The notes: generated from the sequence alone by a model not told the origin. 64,000 nt of DNA from Ignavibacteriota bacterium (GCA_002698995.1 PAAX01000030.1:61897-125896); one strand, 5' to 3'. Shown: positions 18,312 to 28,681, numbered from the stretch's first letter. Numbers and translations are program-made.

Positions 18312-21300
18312 ATGTTTGATAAATTAATTCAATTTTCACTTAACCGAAGGTTGATTGTACTTATATCCGCTCTGCTTTTGCTGATTTTAGGTACATACAT
18401 TACTTTGGATTTACCGGTAGATGTGTTCCCGGATTTAACGGCGCCAACTGTTACTATAATAACCGAAGCTCACGGCATGGCAGCCGAAGAAGTAGAAATG
18501 CTTGTTACTTTTCCTATTGAAACTTCGGTTAACGGCGCTACCGATGTAAGAAGAGTTCGTTCATCAAGCGCGGCTGGAATTTCAATTGTTTGGGTAGAGT
18601 TCGACTGGGGAACCGATATCTACACTGCAAGGCAGATAGTTAACGAGAAAATGCAGACCGCTGCTGCGGGTTTGCCGAAAGGGATTGATAATCCGCAGCT
18701 TGCCCCTATTTCATCTATCATGGGCGAGATAATGCTTGTAGGCTTAAGTATTGATGAAAAGAATAATTCAAAAAATCTTACGGAGATGGATTTAAGAACT
18801 ATTGCCGATTTTGAAATAAGAAGAAGGCTTCTTTCCATCAACGGAGTTTCACAAGTAATTCCTATCGGAGGCGCAGTAAAACAATACCAGATTTTAGTTT
18901 CACCTGAAAAGCTGCATGCTTACAATTTATCGCTCAACGAAGTATTGAAAGCTGCTGAAGAGTCAAATGAAAATTCTTCGGGCGGTTCATATATGGATTC
19001 AGGCAGTGAATATTTAATTCGCGGAATAGGGAGAGTGCAGACAATTGAAGATATTGCCAATAGTGTTGTCACAACAAGGAATGGTGTCCCTATTTTTATG
19101 AGAGATGTAGCCGAAGTTAAAATTGGTCCGGCAATTAAAATAGGTGACGGTTCTTCAAACGCAAAACCGGCAGTAATTTTAACAGTTCAAAAACAACCGC
19201 AGACAAACACAATCGAATTAACCGAGAAAATAGAATCGTCTTTGAATGAAATTCAGAAGACTTTGCCTGAAGGAATCATAATCAATACAGATATTTTCAA
19301 ACAGTCCGATTTTATAAATACTTCAATCGGCAATGTAATTGATGCTTTACGAGACGGGGCAATACTTGTAATCATTGTGATATTTTTCTTTTTATGGAAT
19401 TTCAGAACAACATTTATTTCCGTGCTTGCTATCCCCTTGTCCATTGTAGTTACTATAATAATTTTTCAACTATTCGATATTATGATAAATACAATGTCTC
19501 TCGGTGGAATCGCGATAGCTATAGGAGCACTTGTTGACGATGCCATTATTGATGTTGAAAACGTGTTCCGCCGGTTAAAAGGAAACAGGCTCCTGCCCGA
19601 AGATGAAAGACGAAATCCGCTTGTTGTAATTTTTGAAGCTTCGAAAGAAATCCGTGCGCCAATGGTAAACGCTACATTGATTATTGTTGTGGTATTTCTA
19701 CCGTTGTTCTTTTTAAGCGGAGTTGAGGGCAGACTTTTGAGACCTATGGGATTTGCTTATATAACTTCTATTTTCGCTTCATTATTTGTTGCGTTAACCG
19801 TTACGCCTGTACTGTCATATTATTTGCTCTCAAAAGCAGATTTTATGAAGAATGAGGGGGATACCTGGCTGGTAGCAAAGTTAAAAGTACTCTATGAAAG
19901 AACGTTGAAGTTCACGTTAAAACATCCTAAGACAATTATTATTTCCTCATTAGCCGCTCTTGTAATTACTATTGCGGTTATTCCTTTTTTGGGAAGATCA
20001 TTTCTTCCTGAATTTAACGAAGGGTCTTTGACTTTGAGCTTAGTGACACTTCCGGGAACTTCTTTAGAGGAATCTAATAAAATGGGCAACCTTGCCGAAG
20101 AGATTATTTTATCACACCCCGAAGTAAAATCAACTGCAAGAAGAACCGGGAGGGCTGAACTTGACGAGCATGCGCAGGGTGTAAACGCTGCGGAATTGGA
20201 TGTCCGTTTTGAACTTAACGGAAAAAGCAAGGAAGAGTTTATAAATGAATTAAGAAATTCTCTTACTGTATTACCGGGCACTAACGTCACAATTGGTCAG
20301 CCAATTGGACACAGAATAGACCATATGCTTTCGGGTACGCGTGCGAATATTGCCGTAAAGGTTTTCGGCACAAATTTACAGCAGCTTCGTTCAATAGCGG
20401 CTTCAGTTAAAGAAGAAATGGAGAAGGTTGAAGGAGCGGTTGATGTTGCGGTTGACCAGGAAGTAGAAGTTCCGCAGACCAAAATTAAATTTAACCGCAC
20501 TGCAATGGCTCGTTACGGCGTAACTGTCGGGCAGCTTGCCGAAGCAATAGATATAGCCTTTAACGGCGAAACGGCTACTGAAATTAGGGAAGGTCAAAAT
20601 ACTTTTGATCTGGTAGTTCGTTTTAACGAAAACAACCGGGGCAGCATTCATAAAATTCAGAATGCATTGTTTGATACACCTTTAGGCGCAAAGGTGCCTT
20701 TATCTCAATTGGCTGAAGTAGTGAATGAAAAGGGACCAAATAGAATAAGCCGGGAAAATGTGCAAAGAAAAATAGTCGTTCAGGCGAATGTATCCGGAAG
20801 AGATTTGCGAAGTGTGGTTGACGAAATGCAGAACAATATTCAAACTAATGTTAATTTTCCCCAGGGTTATTTTGTAGAATTCGGAGGACAGTTCGAAAGT
20901 GAGCAGGAAGCCACCAAGATTATTACGCTTCTTAGTTTAGTCTCTGTTGGCGCAATATTTTTAATATTGTATCTCCAATTTGGTAATTTCAAGTACTCGT
21001 TATTTATACTCGTTAATCTTCCGCTTGCATTAATCGGCGGTGTGTGGTCGGTTTATTTTACTGACGGTATAATAAGCGTTGCTTCTCTCGTTGGATTTAT
21101 AACATTATTCGGTATTGCAACTCGAAACGGAATATTAATGATAGCACATTATAAGCACCTGCTCGAAGAGGGAAAGGAATTTACACAAGCTGTAATTCAA
21201 GGATCGATAGAAAGATTAAATCCAATATTGATGACCGCAATAACCGCGGGACTTGCTTTAGTTCCCCTTGCACTCGGGAGCGGAGAACCGGGTAAGGAAA

Positions 21301-21407
21301 TAGAAGCCCCGATGGCTATTGTAATTCTCGGAGGTCTATTTACTTCGACTGCGTTAAACATGGTTGTAGTGCCGAGTTTGTTTCACAAATTTGGAAAGGT
21401 AAAATAA
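18312..21407 (+). CDS. Heavy-metal RND efflux pump (CusA/CzcA family)
   Basis: A 1031-aa HME-RND proton antiporter, typical length. The first transmembrane helix carries RRLIVLISALLLLILGTYIT. TM4 holds the proton-relay segment GGIAIAIGALVDDAIIDVEN, with paired Asp, followed by VFRRL. Later motifs include RPMGFAYITSIFASLFVALT and the C-terminal half GIATRNGILMIAHYKHLLEE. The Asp-Asp-Glu pattern is that of heavy-metal pumps, but does not by itself settle Cu/Ag against Zn/Co/Ni; context favours copper. It is the third gene of the tripartite system, and the next small gene starts 2 bp downstream. Confidence 0.93.
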   Translation: MFDKLIQFSLNRRLIVLISALLLLILGTYITLDLPVDVFPDLTAPTVTIITEAHGMAAEEVEMLVTFPIETSVNGATDVRRVRSSSAAGISIVWVEFDWGTDIYTARQIVNEKMQTAAAGLPKGIDNPQLAPISSIMGEIMLVGLSIDEKNNSKNLTEMDLRTIADFEIRRRLLSINGVSQVIPIGGAVKQYQILVSPEKLHAYNLSLNEVLKAAEESNENSSGGSYMDSGSEYLIRGIGRVQTIEDIANSVVTTRNGVPIFMRDVAEVKIGPAIKIGDGSSNAKPAVILTVQKQPQTNTIELTEKIESSLNEIQKTLPEGIIINTDIFKQSDFINTSIGNVIDALRDGAILVIIVIFFFLWNFRTTFISVLAIPLSIVVTIIIFQLFDIMINTMSLGGIAIAIGALVDDAIIDVENVFRRLKGNRLLPEDERRNPLVVIFEASKEIRAPMVNATLIIVVVFLPLFFLSGVEGRLLRPMGFAYITSIFASLFVALTVTPVLSYYLLSKADFMKNEGDTWLVAKLKVLYERTLKFTLKHPKTIIISSLAALVITIAVIPFLGRSFLPEFNEGSLTLSLVTLPGTSLEESNKMGNLAEEIILSHPEVKSTARRTGRAELDEHAQGVNAAELDVRFELNGKSKEEFINELRNSLTVLPGTNVTIGQPIGHRIDHMLSGTRANIAVKVFGTNLQQLRSIAASVKEEMEKVEGAVDVAVDQEVEVPQTKIKFNRTAMARYGVTVGQLAEAIDIAFNGETATEIREGQNTFDLVVRFNENNRGSIHKIQNALFDTPLGAKVPLSQLAEVVNEKGPNRISRENVQRKIVVQANVSGRDLRSVVDEMQNNIQTNVNFPQGYFVEFGGQFESEQEATKIITLLSLVSVGAIFLILYLQFGNFKYSLFILVNLPLALIGGVWSVYFTDGIISVASLVGFITLFGIATRNGILMIAHYKHLLEEGKEFTQAVIQGSIERLNPILMTAITAGLALVPLALGSGEPGKEIEAPMAIVILGGLFTSTALNMVVVPSLFHKFGKVK

Positions 21408-21409
21408 AT

Positions 21410-21760
21410 ATGATTTACTACATAATTAAAGTTGCGATATCAGCTACATTAATTGTGGCTATATCTGAAGTATCAAAAAAGAGTTCTTTGATTGGGGGCA
21501 TCCTTGCCTCCATTCCTGTTGTTTCAGTGTTAGCAATGATTTGGTTATACTCTGAGACAAAGGATGTTGCAAAGATTTCACAATTTTCAACAAGTGTTTT
21601 CTGGATGGTGATTCCCTCGCTTGGACTATTTATTATTCTACCTATCTTGTTAAGAATGAAAATAAATTTTTATCTTGCTTTATCTTTGGCATCCGGAGTA
21701 ACAGTACTATTCTACTATTTAATGATAGCTCTCTTAGCAAAATTTGGAGTTGAAATCTAA
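21410..21760 (+). CDS. DUF3147-type small membrane protein
   Basis: A 116-aa protein that is almost entirely hydrophobic, with four predicted transmembrane helices (about 3-18, 27-47, 62-82, 87-110). The conserved-looking SKKSSLIGGILASIPVVSVL and MIWLYSETKD match DUF3147. The gene starts 2 bp after the RND pump stop, so it is translationally coupled. DUF3147 proteins often accompany metal efflux genes; their function is unknown, and an accessory role in export is only inferred. Confidence 0.85.
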   Translation: MIYYIIKVAISATLIVAISEVSKKSSLIGGILASIPVVSVLAMIWLYSETKDVAKISQFSTSVFWMVIPSLGLFIILPILLRMKINFYLALSLASGVTVLFYYLMIALLAKFGVEI

Positions 21761-21773
21761 AGAAGGAGAGAAA

Positions 21774-22427
21774 ATGAAAGACAGCGACAAAAAACATATT
21801 AATTACAAAGAACACTGGAACAAAGTTTATTCTTCAAATGATATGACTAACTTAGGATGGTATGAAGAAATACCGAAGCCTTCGTTAGATTTTATTTCAG
21901 AATGTGGACTTGATAAAAATGCGGTAATATTGGATGTAGGCTCCGGCGCAACAACATTAATTGACAATTTAATTCAGCAAGGGTATAAAAATATTATAGC
22001 AACCGATATTAGTACAATTGCTCTCGAAAAATCCAAAAGTAGATTATCGAAAGAAAATTCAGAGTTTGTGAAATGGATAGTTGATGACATTACCAACCCA
22101 CAAAATCTGGATAATACTTTAAAAGTTGATCTGTGGCACGACAGAACGGTGCTTCATTTTTTAACAAAAGAAAAACAGCAAGACGGTTATCTTGCTGCAT
22201 TAAAACGAGTTGTAAAAAAAGGCGGGTTTGTAATTATTGCTGTGTTCTCTCTTGAAGGAGCGAAGAAATGCAGCGGTCTCGATGTTGTTAATTATGATCA
22301 TAAAATGATTTCTGAATTCCTTGGTAATGATTTTGAATTGATTAAATATTTGGATCATCTTTATATAAATCCATCCGGTGGTAAAAGACCTTATGTTTAT
22401 ACATTGTTTAGAAGAGAAAACATTTGA
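21774..22427 (+). CDS. Class I SAM-dependent methyltransferase
   Basis: Start taken at ATG 21774 (AAGGAGAG just upstream), not the in-frame ATG at 21744. The 217-aa protein opens with HWNKVYSSNDMTNLGWYEEI and has a Rossmann SAM site VILDVGSGATTLIDNL near residue 47, then IIATDISTIALEKSKSRL and a motif-IV-like segment KVDLWHDRTVLHFL. It resembles the small methyltransferases next to DUF3147/RND clusters and, loosely, thiopurine/tellurite methyltransferases (YEEIPKPSLDFI). A substrate such as a metalloid or thiol is possible but unproven. It is the last gene of the efflux operon. Confidence 0.85.
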   Translation: MKDSDKKHINYKEHWNKVYSSNDMTNLGWYEEIPKPSLDFISECGLDKNAVILDVGSGATTLIDNLIQQGYKNIIATDISTIALEKSKSRLSKENSEFVKWIVDDITNPQNLDNTLKVDLWHDRTVLHFLTKEKQQDGYLAALKRVVKKGGFVIIAVFSLEGAKKCSGLDVVNYDHKMISEFLGNDFELIKYLDHLYINPSGGKRPYVYTLFRRENI

Positions 22428-22623
22428 GCTATGGTGAAGGAAGAAATCAAAAATACATCAGTTATAAAATATCCTTACTACAGTTTATTGAAGATAGTGG
22501 AGAAGGAAACTGCAAGCAGTATCATATTTAATTGGTAATAATCATCCAGCAATACAATTAGAATTGACTGCATAGTGTATTAATAGAAATATATAATCTA
22601 CAACTTGAAAACGCAGGTACTAA

Positions 22624-24333
22624 TTGAAACGACGTGACTTTATAATAAAATCATCATTAGCGGGTATGGCTTTAGTAGCTATTCCGAATATATATTCTCA
22701 AGATAGAATAATCACCAAACTGCAAGCCGGCAACCCTTTGCGCTTTCCGCCAGAATTACAACCCGGCGAATCTCTAATATTTAATTCAGCTGAGGTTGAA
22801 GTCTGGCCTGGAACGACAACTCAAATATTGGGGCTGAACAATTCTTATCCCGGTCCTACAATTAGAGTGCAGAAAGGTAGTGACTTTTCCGTCTTGTTCG
22901 AAAATCAATATACTGAAGAAGCAACAATCCATTGGCATGGTTTGCTTGTCCCGGAATTGATGGATGGACAGCCAAAGGATGCTGTGCAGCCTGGTAATAA
23001 TTATACTTATTCATTTCCGGTTTTTCAGAGAGCAGGCACCTATTTTTATCACTCACACGCTCATCATCTTACAGCAAAACATGTTTACATGGGATATGCC
23101 GGATTTTTTATAGTTGAAGATGAGGAAGAACTTCAGTACGGTCTTCCAACAGGCGCGTATGATATTCCATTGCTAATTCAGGATAGACATTCCGTTTACC
23201 AACCGCAGTTCAATTATTCACCAAGCATGATGGATAGAATGTTAGGATACCTCGGTGATGTTCCACTTGTTAACGGAACACCCGAAGCTTTCTTCGATGT
23301 TCAAAAAACATTATATCGATTTCGGATAGTTAATGGTTCCAATGCAAGGGTTTATAAACTGGGATTTTCTGATAATTCTCCATTCCATATTATCGCAACT
23401 GATGGTGGTTTAAAGGATGAAGTTGTTCCCACTTCAAGCGTATTTTTATCACCCGGTGAGCGAATAGAAATCCTATTTGACTTTGCGCCCTACAATATTG
23501 GCAATTCAATAACGCTGCAATCACAAACTTTCAGTGGCATCGGCAATCAGGGCACACTAATGGAATTATTGAGGTTTGATATTGCAGGAGACTTGTCTTC
23601 AGGCGGAACAGCTCCTCAAGAACTGCCACCAATTGATTACTACGATATTAATGATATATCCGGTACCCGAACATTTACTCTAAGTCAAGGTATAATGGGA
23701 ACAGGAATGCATCGCATTAATGGATTAACCTATGATATGAACCGGATAGATGAAGTAATTCCTTTCAACAAACTTGAAGAATGGAAATTTGTTAATAACA
23801 CTAATAATTATCACCCAATGCATGTTCATGGTGTTTTGTTCCAGGTATATTCGAGAAACGGAAACACAATTCTTGCTCCGAATGACAAAGGTTGGAAAGA
23901 TACTGTACTTGTTAATCCGAATGAGACAGTACAAACATTGGTGAAATTTATAGATTATTCCGGAACTTATTTGCTTCATTGCCACAACCTTGAGCACGAA
24001 GATGATGGGATGATGCTAAATATAGAAATAGACAATCCTACAAATATTGAAAATGAAGATCCTTCTCCTAACAATTTTGAACTTTCTCAGAACTACCCTA
24101 ACCCTTTTAATCCCTCTACTACTATAAATTATAAATTAACTATCGCAGGGTTCGTAACAATATCAATCTTTAATCTATTGGGCAGAAAAATCGAAACTAT
24201 ATTTACCGGACATAAAAGTAGTGGACAACATTCAATAGTTTACACAAATAAATCTTTAGCTTCAGGGACTTACATTTATGAATTACGTATGAATGATAGG
24301 GCTCTTAGAAAAAAAATGACGCTGCTAAAATAA
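22624..24333 (+). CDS. Tat-exported multicopper oxidase with T9SS sorting domain
   Basis: A 569-aa protein starting at TTG 22624. The twin-arginine signal MKRRDFIIKSSLAGMALVAI is clear. Copper sites are complete: HWHGLLVPELMDG, YHSHAHHLTAKH, HPMHVHGVLF and LLHCHNLEHEDDGMM. The last ~85 aa form a type IX sorting domain (LSQNYPNPFNPSTTI to RKKMTLLK). Thus a folded, copper-loaded enzyme would go through Tat and then T9SS to the surface. The likely role is Cu(I) oxidation/detoxification, as for CueO/CopA oxidases. It appears monocistronic. Confidence 0.93.
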   Translation: MKRRDFIIKSSLAGMALVAIPNIYSQDRIITKLQAGNPLRFPPELQPGESLIFNSAEVEVWPGTTTQILGLNNSYPGPTIRVQKGSDFSVLFENQYTEEATIHWHGLLVPELMDGQPKDAVQPGNNYTYSFPVFQRAGTYFYHSHAHHLTAKHVYMGYAGFFIVEDEEELQYGLPTGAYDIPLLIQDRHSVYQPQFNYSPSMMDRMLGYLGDVPLVNGTPEAFFDVQKTLYRFRIVNGSNARVYKLGFSDNSPFHIIATDGGLKDEVVPTSSVFLSPGERIEILFDFAPYNIGNSITLQSQTFSGIGNQGTLMELLRFDIAGDLSSGGTAPQELPPIDYYDINDISGTRTFTLSQGIMGTGMHRINGLTYDMNRIDEVIPFNKLEEWKFVNNTNNYHPMHVHGVLFQVYSRNGNTILAPNDKGWKDTVLVNPNETVQTLVKFIDYSGTYLLHCHNLEHEDDGMMLNIEIDNPTNIENEDPSPNNFELSQNYPNPFNPSTTINYKLTIAGFVTISIFNLLGRKIETIFTGHKSSGQHSIVYTNKSLASGTYIYELRMNDRALRKKMTLLK

Positions 24334-24668
24334 TGTATGCGTCATATATTTTTAAAATATAGTAGTTCTTAGTGGGTGCCGTTGAGAGATAAGGTTTATT
24401 TTTTTGGCAGTGTTATTTTCGGTTTAATAATCGTAATTCTTCTACTCAAAAAGTTGATAGGCAGGGGGATTTATAAATTTTCAGAAATAGAGTAAAATTA
24501 CTCCAATCCTATTTAATGTTTAATCAGTAACATGAAATAATAGAATTCAATTACTTGGAATTGATAAAGCCAGCCTGTTTCCCGCTTTTTAACTTCTTTA
24601 AACATATTTAAATTTTTTAATTACTTTCCAATAATAAGTTTGTTTTTAGGCAAAAAACGCAGCAATTG
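24334..24668 (+). other. Gene-poor stretch with one possible small membrane ORF
   Basis: 335 bases between the multicopper oxidase stop and a sigma-54 promoter. The only coding-like feature is the small frame at 24382-24495. Otherwise AT-rich without repeats or hairpins that I can support. Confidence 0.5.
24382..24495 (+). CDS. Possible 37-aa single-pass membrane peptide
   Basis: A TTG-started frame encoding a short basic start, a strongly hydrophobic stretch (FFGSVIFGLIIVILLL) and a charged end (KKLIGRGIYKFSEIE). It looks like a one-helix microprotein or the remnant of a larger membrane protein. No good ribosome-binding site is visible, and a conserved family is not recognised. Low confidence. 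Confidence 0.22.
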   Translation: MRDKVYFFGSVIFGLIIVILLLKKLIGRGIYKFSEIE

Positions 24669-24686
24669 TTTGGCATCAGTATTGCG
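24669..24686 (+). promoter_or_regulatory. Sigma-54 (RpoN) promoter
   Basis: TTTGGCATCAGTATTGCG has GG at 24672-24673 and GC at 24684-24685 (offset 12) with the TTGC -12 core. It lies about 105 bp upstream of the Met-rich gene and probably drives the run through CopA and the cupredoxin. Confidence 0.78.
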
Positions 24687-24789
24687 TCTATAGAAACAAA
24701 TCGGATTAACATTCCGATAATCTGTTATGAACAATTAATAAGAAGATGAAAACAATATCATATATAATAAATCAATATTGGAGGAAGAA

Positions 24790-25227
24790 ATGAAGCACAA
24801 CAAATTAATATCGTTAATAATAATGGGGTTAATGTTTGTTTCCATAAATACATTAATCGCACAAGAAAAACCTGTTGAAAAAGAAACAGAACATTCTATG
24901 ATGCAGGACAAAGATATGCATAAATGTATGGATAAGATTGCCTCAGATGAACACATGCGGACTGACATGATGGAAAAAATGATGAAAGAAACCGAAGGCG
25001 ATTCCTCCGGTATGATGAAGATGTGCAAAATGATGATGGATAACCCTGATATGATGAAGATGATGATGAAAATGATGCACGGAGAAGGAGGAATGATGGA
25101 AGGCAACATGATGAATCACGGTATGATGAAAAGTGATAGTACTGGCAGTATGATGAAGGATAATACGATGAAAATGGATAGTACTAAAACGAAGAAAAAA
25201 TCCGAACACGAGAAGCATCATAAATAA
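24790..25227 (+). CDS. Met-rich exported copper-binding protein
   Basis: Start at ATG 24790, preceded by TGGAGGAAGAA (an upstream in-frame TTG is not needed). A signal peptide (~1-25: LISLIIMGLMFVSINTLIAQ) is followed by about 120 residues crowded with Met, Lys and Asp, including DKDMHKCMDKI, SGMMKMCKMMMDNPDMMKMM and HGEGGMMEGNMMNHGMMKSD. Met/His clusters of this kind bind Cu(I) in periplasmic copper proteins. It is the first gene behind the sigma-54 promoter and precedes a SHOCT gene and CopA. A second Met-rich protein lies at 28842. Confidence 0.82.
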   Translation: MKHNKLISLIIMGLMFVSINTLIAQEKPVEKETEHSMMQDKDMHKCMDKIASDEHMRTDMMEKMMKETEGDSSGMMKMCKMMMDNPDMMKMMMKMMHGEGGMMEGNMMNHGMMKSDSTGSMMKDNTMKMDSTKTKKKSEHEKHHK

Positions 25228-25253
25228 AAGTAAAAAAGTAGAAGGTGATCACA

Positions 25254-25460
25254 ATGATGGGATTTGGCGGAATATTTTGGATTGTATTAATAATTGCAGC
25301 AGTATTATGGTTCTTCAATATGAATAAAGGAAAAGGTATTAACAATATTCTAAATCAGGGGAATGAAGATTCCCTTGATATTTTAAAAAAACGTTATGCC
25401 AACGGAGAAATTTCAAAAGAAGAGTATCATAAAATCAAAAACGATCTGGTAAATACATAG
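25254..25460 (+). CDS. SHOCT-domain small membrane protein
   Basis: About 68 aa. ATG 25254 is preferred over GTG 25245, because GAAGGTGAT (25241-25249) serves as ribosome-binding site. It contains one transmembrane helix (GGIFWIVLIIAAVLWFF) and a C-terminal SHOCT hairpin, LDILKKRYANGEISKEEYHK followed by IKNDL. It lies between the Met-rich gene and CopA. Likely a membrane microprotein that associates with a copper transporter or oligomerises; role inferred from repeated co-location only. Confidence 0.85.
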   Translation: MMGFGGIFWIVLIIAAVLWFFNMNKGKGINNILNQGNEDSLDILKKRYANGEISKEEYHKIKNDLVNT

Positions 25461-25481
25461 TTAAATATAAAGGAGCAATTC

Positions 25482-28265
25482 ATGGCACACGAAACACATA
25501 AATCGAATAAACCGGCGGATACTAATGAAGCACCTGGGAAATCAAAAAAATCAACTGCGTATGACCCGGTGTGCGGGATGAAAGTAAAAACACCTTCGGA
25601 ATATTATCTTGAATTAGACGGCAAGGTTTATGAATTCTGCTCAGAAAAATGTATGCACCAGTTTGCAAATGAACCACAAAAATATAGAAAAAGTGATGGT
25701 GCTAATTCTGCGGCATACAATTCAACTAATTACGGTCTTCAAAAGTTGAAACTGCCTATTGTTGATATGCACTGCTCAAGCTGCGCTATCACTATCGAAA
25801 AAGAAATTAACAAATTACCCGGGATTAAATCTTCAAATGTAAATTACGCTAATGAAACTGCTTATGTTGATTATGATACCAACAAAACAAACACCGAAGA
25901 TATAATTGAAGCGATAAAAAAAGCCGGATACAAAACCGGCAGATCAGTTTTAAAACTCGGCATTCAAGGAATGCACTGCGGTTCTTGTGTATCGCAAATT
26001 GAAAAGGAACTTGGTAATACGAAAGGCGTATTATCCGCAAGTGTTGACTTGGGTACCGAATCTGCAATTATAAATTATATTCCCGGACAAATTGATATTG
26101 CCGAAATAAAAAGAATAATCGAAAAACTTGGTTACAAAACATATCTGGCTCAAGGATACAAATCCGTCAAGACTCCGTCCAGCCGAGACAAGCAAGAAAA
26201 GGAACCCGTTGGAAAAGAAATAAAAGAAGAGATTGAAGAACCTGCTGATGAAAATCAGGCTGCACGCGAAAAAGAATATAAGACCCTAATGAAAAAATTT
26301 ATATTCGCTGCTGTCTTAGCGCTTCCGGTTATATTTTTCAGTTATCCTACTGTCTGGGGATTGCCCGAACAATTTCAAATGGGTTCCCCTGTTCTGCGGT
26401 ACATTTGGATTGCAATGGGATTACTGGCATTACCTGTCATGTTTTGGTCAGGTTCACAATTTTATACCGGAGCCTGGGCTGCATTTAAAAACCGCTCGGC
26501 AAATATGCACACACTAATTGCAACAGGTATTACTGCAGCCTGGCTTTACTCAATTGTGGCAACATTTTTCCCTCAAATATTCCCGGAAGCCGAACTAGCA
26601 GATCAATTCTTCGATGTAGTATTTGTTGTAGTTGCTCTTGTTGTTCTCGGGATGGCTCTCGAATTAAGAGCAAAAGGCAAAAGCTCCGAAGCAATTAAAA
26701 AATTGATCGGCTTGCAGGCAAAAACAGCCCGGGTAATAAGATACGGCAAAGAAACTGACATCCCTGTAGAAGAAGTTGTACTGGATGACGTAATTATTGT
26801 TAAACCGGGCGACAAAATTCCGGTTGACGGAATACTTATAGACGGTACTTCATCTATTGATGAATCGATGATAACCGGCGAGCCGATACCTGTTGAAAAA
26901 CATAAAGGTGATGAAATAATTGGGGCTACAATTAATAAGACAGGTTCATTCAGATTCAAAGCCACAAAAGTCGGAAAGGATACCGCGCTTTCCCAAATAA
27001 TTCAAATGGTAGAACAGGCTCAAAGTTCAAAAGCTCCTATTCAAAGAGTGGTCGATCAGGTTTCTGGATATTTTGTTCCTGCAGTTATCATAATTGCAAT
27101 TCTCTCATTTGTAGCGTGGTATTTATTTGGACCCGTGCCGCAATTAATCTATGCACTAATTGTATTTGTAACGGTGCTGGTAATTGCATGCCCCTGCGCA
27201 CTCGGATTAGCAACTCCGATTTCATTAATGGTTGGTGTTGGCAAAGGCGCCGAAAATGGAATTTTGATAAGAAGCGGAGCAGCGCTTGAAACTGCTCAAA
27301 AACTTAATACAATTGTTCTCGATAAAACAGGAACTATTACCGAAGGTAAACCTACTCTAACCGATGTGATAACATCGAACGGATTTGATGAAGAACTGGT
27401 ATTGTCGTTAAGTGCAAGCGTAGAAAAATCGTCCGAACATCCTCTGGCTGAAGCAATTGTAAAAGGCGCTGCTGATAAAAATTTAGTTTTATCCGATACC
27501 CAAGAGTTTAACGCTGTTCCGGGACATGGAGTTGAGGCAGTTGTGAACGATAAAAAAGTTCTCTTGGGAAATTTGAAAATGATGCAGAAATTTTCGATTC
27601 AACTCGACAATTTGGAAGAAACCAGTTCTAAACTTGCAGATGAAGGTAAAACGCCTATGTTTATTGCAATAGATGGAAAGTCAGCCGGAATTGTTGCAGT
27701 AGCCGATGTAATTAAAGAAGATTCGATTCAAGCAATTGAAAAACTACATAAACTCGGACTTGAAGTTGTGATGATTACAGGCGACAATAAACGTACGGCG
27801 GATGCAATTGCACGCCAAGTAGGAATTAAACGTGTGCTTGCAGAAGTACTCCCCGAAGACAAAGCGTTTAATGTACAGAAACTGCAAAACGAAGGAAAGA
27901 AAGTTGCAATGGTTGGTGATGGCATTAATGATGCACCGGCTCTTGCACAAGCTGATATCGGCATGGCAATCGGTACCGGTACCGATGTGGCAATAGAGGC
28001 TTCCGATATTACTTTAATCAAAGGAAGTTTGAAAAGTGTTGCACTCGCTATTGAATTATCGAAAGCAACAATGAAGAATATAAAACAGAATCTTTTCGGT
28101 GCGTTTTTCTACAACGGACTTGGAATTCCAATCGCCGCCGGATTATTGTTTCCTTTCTTCGGAATATTACTTTCTCCAATTATCGCAGGCGCTGCAATGG
28201 CATTCAGCTCCGTGACCGTTGTTACAAATGCAAATAGATTAAGAAAATTTAAACCGAAATTTTAG
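25482..28265 (+). CDS. copA: Cu(I)-exporting P1B-type ATPase, CPC class
   Basis: A 927-aa ATPase. Domain order: a YHS domain near residues 27-68 (YDPVCGMKV...[10 protein letters not shown]), two HMA metal-binding domains with CSSC (~98) and CGSC (~168), transmembrane helices, the CPC motif in TM6 ([13 protein letters not shown], about 569), phosphorylation site DKTGT (~613), and hinge [10 protein letters not shown] (~811). CPC plus late YN and MxxSS residues are those of Cu+-ATPases (P1B-1). The N-terminal YHS domain with two HMAs may collect copper. It sits in the sigma-54-driven copper cluster, 21 bp after a SHOCT gene. Confidence 0.95.
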   Translation: MAHETHKSNKPADTNEAPGKSKKSTAYDPVCGMKVKTPSEYYLELDGKVYEFCSEKCMHQFANEPQKYRKSDGANSAAYNSTNYGLQKLKLPIVDMHCSSCAITIEKEINKLPGIKSSNVNYANETAYVDYDTNKTNTEDIIEAIKKAGYKTGRSVLKLGIQGMHCGSCVSQIEKELGNTKGVLSASVDLGTESAIINYIPGQIDIAEIKRIIEKLGYKTYLAQGYKSVKTPSSRDKQEKEPVGKEIKEEIEEPADENQAAREKEYKTLMKKFIFAAVLALPVIFFSYPTVWGLPEQFQMGSPVLRYIWIAMGLLALPVMFWSGSQFYTGAWAAFKNRSANMHTLIATGITAAWLYSIVATFFPQIFPEAELADQFFDVVFVVVALVVLGMALELRAKGKSSEAIKKLIGLQAKTARVIRYGKETDIPVEEVVLDDVIIVKPGDKIPVDGILIDGTSSIDESMITGEPIPVEKHKGDEIIGATINKTGSFRFKATKVGKDTALSQIIQMVEQAQSSKAPIQRVVDQVSGYFVPAVIIIAILSFVAWYLFGPVPQLIYALIVFVTVLVIACPCALGLATPISLMVGVGKGAENGILIRSGAALETAQKLNTIVLDKTGTITEGKPTLTDVITSNGFDEELVLSLSASVEKSSEHPLAEAIVKGAADKNLVLSDTQEFNAVPGHGVEAVVNDKKVLLGNLKMMQKFSIQLDNLEETSSKLADEGKTPMFIAIDGKSAGIVAVADVIKEDSIQAIEKLHKLGLEVVMITGDNKRTADAIARQVGIKRVLAEVLPEDKAFNVQKLQNEGKKVAMVGDGINDAPALAQADIGMAIGTGTDVAIEASDITLIKGSLKSVALAIELSKATMKNIKQNLFGAFFYNGLGIPIAAGLLFPFFGILLSPIIAGAAMAFSSVTVVTNANRLRKFKPKF

Positions 28266-28303
28266 TTATACATGGCAATGAAATTATATAAAGAGGTAAT
28301 TAA

Positions 28304-28681
28304 ATGGCACTTGATCAAATAATAGTACTGATAGCCGGACTTTCTCTATCCACATGGGTAGCATGGTATTTCTGGTTTTCCGAAAAGAAAGTAGTGAAAG
28401 TAGTTACCGGTTCTGGCGGAACTCAGGAAGCAATAATAAAAGTAAAAGGCGGGTACTCCCCCGATGTATTGGAATTCGAAACCGGTAAACCGATTAAACT
28501 AAATTTTATAAGAGAAGAAACTGCTGCCTGCAGCGAGGAAGTCGTATTCTCTGATTTTAACAAGAAAGCAACTTTAACTCCGTTTAAAACCGTTTCGGTT
28601 GAATTGGAAATTGATAAACCGGGTGAGTACGGCTTTCAATGCGGTATGGGTATGTTGAAAGGAAAACTTATTGTGCGCTGA
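28304..28681 (+). CDS. Membrane-anchored cupredoxin-like protein
   Basis: A 125-aa protein with an N-terminal transmembrane anchor (IIVLIAGLSLSTWVAWYFWF) and a cupredoxin-like beta domain. This has VKGGYSPDVLEFETGKPIKL near the start, then CSEEVVFSDFNKKATLTPFK, and ends GEYGFQCGMGMLKGKLIVR with a Cys...Met...Met copper-ligand loop. A classical His ligand is not obvious, so it may hold Cu(I). Such domains accompany CopA in many Bacteroidota and may be CopA partners. Thirty-eight bp after CopA, most likely in the same operon. Confidence 0.88.
   Translation: MALDQIIVLIAGLSLSTWVAWYFWFSEKKVVKVVTGSGGTQEAIIKVKGGYSPDVLEFETGKPIKLNFIREETAACSEEVVFSDFNKKATLTPFKTVSVELEIDKPGEYGFQCGMGMLKGKLIVR

Noticed and set aside
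24943..25221. His-rich minus-strand ORF
   Set aside because: It is the reverse complement of the Met-rich gene (ATG read backwards gives CAT); its His run reflects the Met codons.
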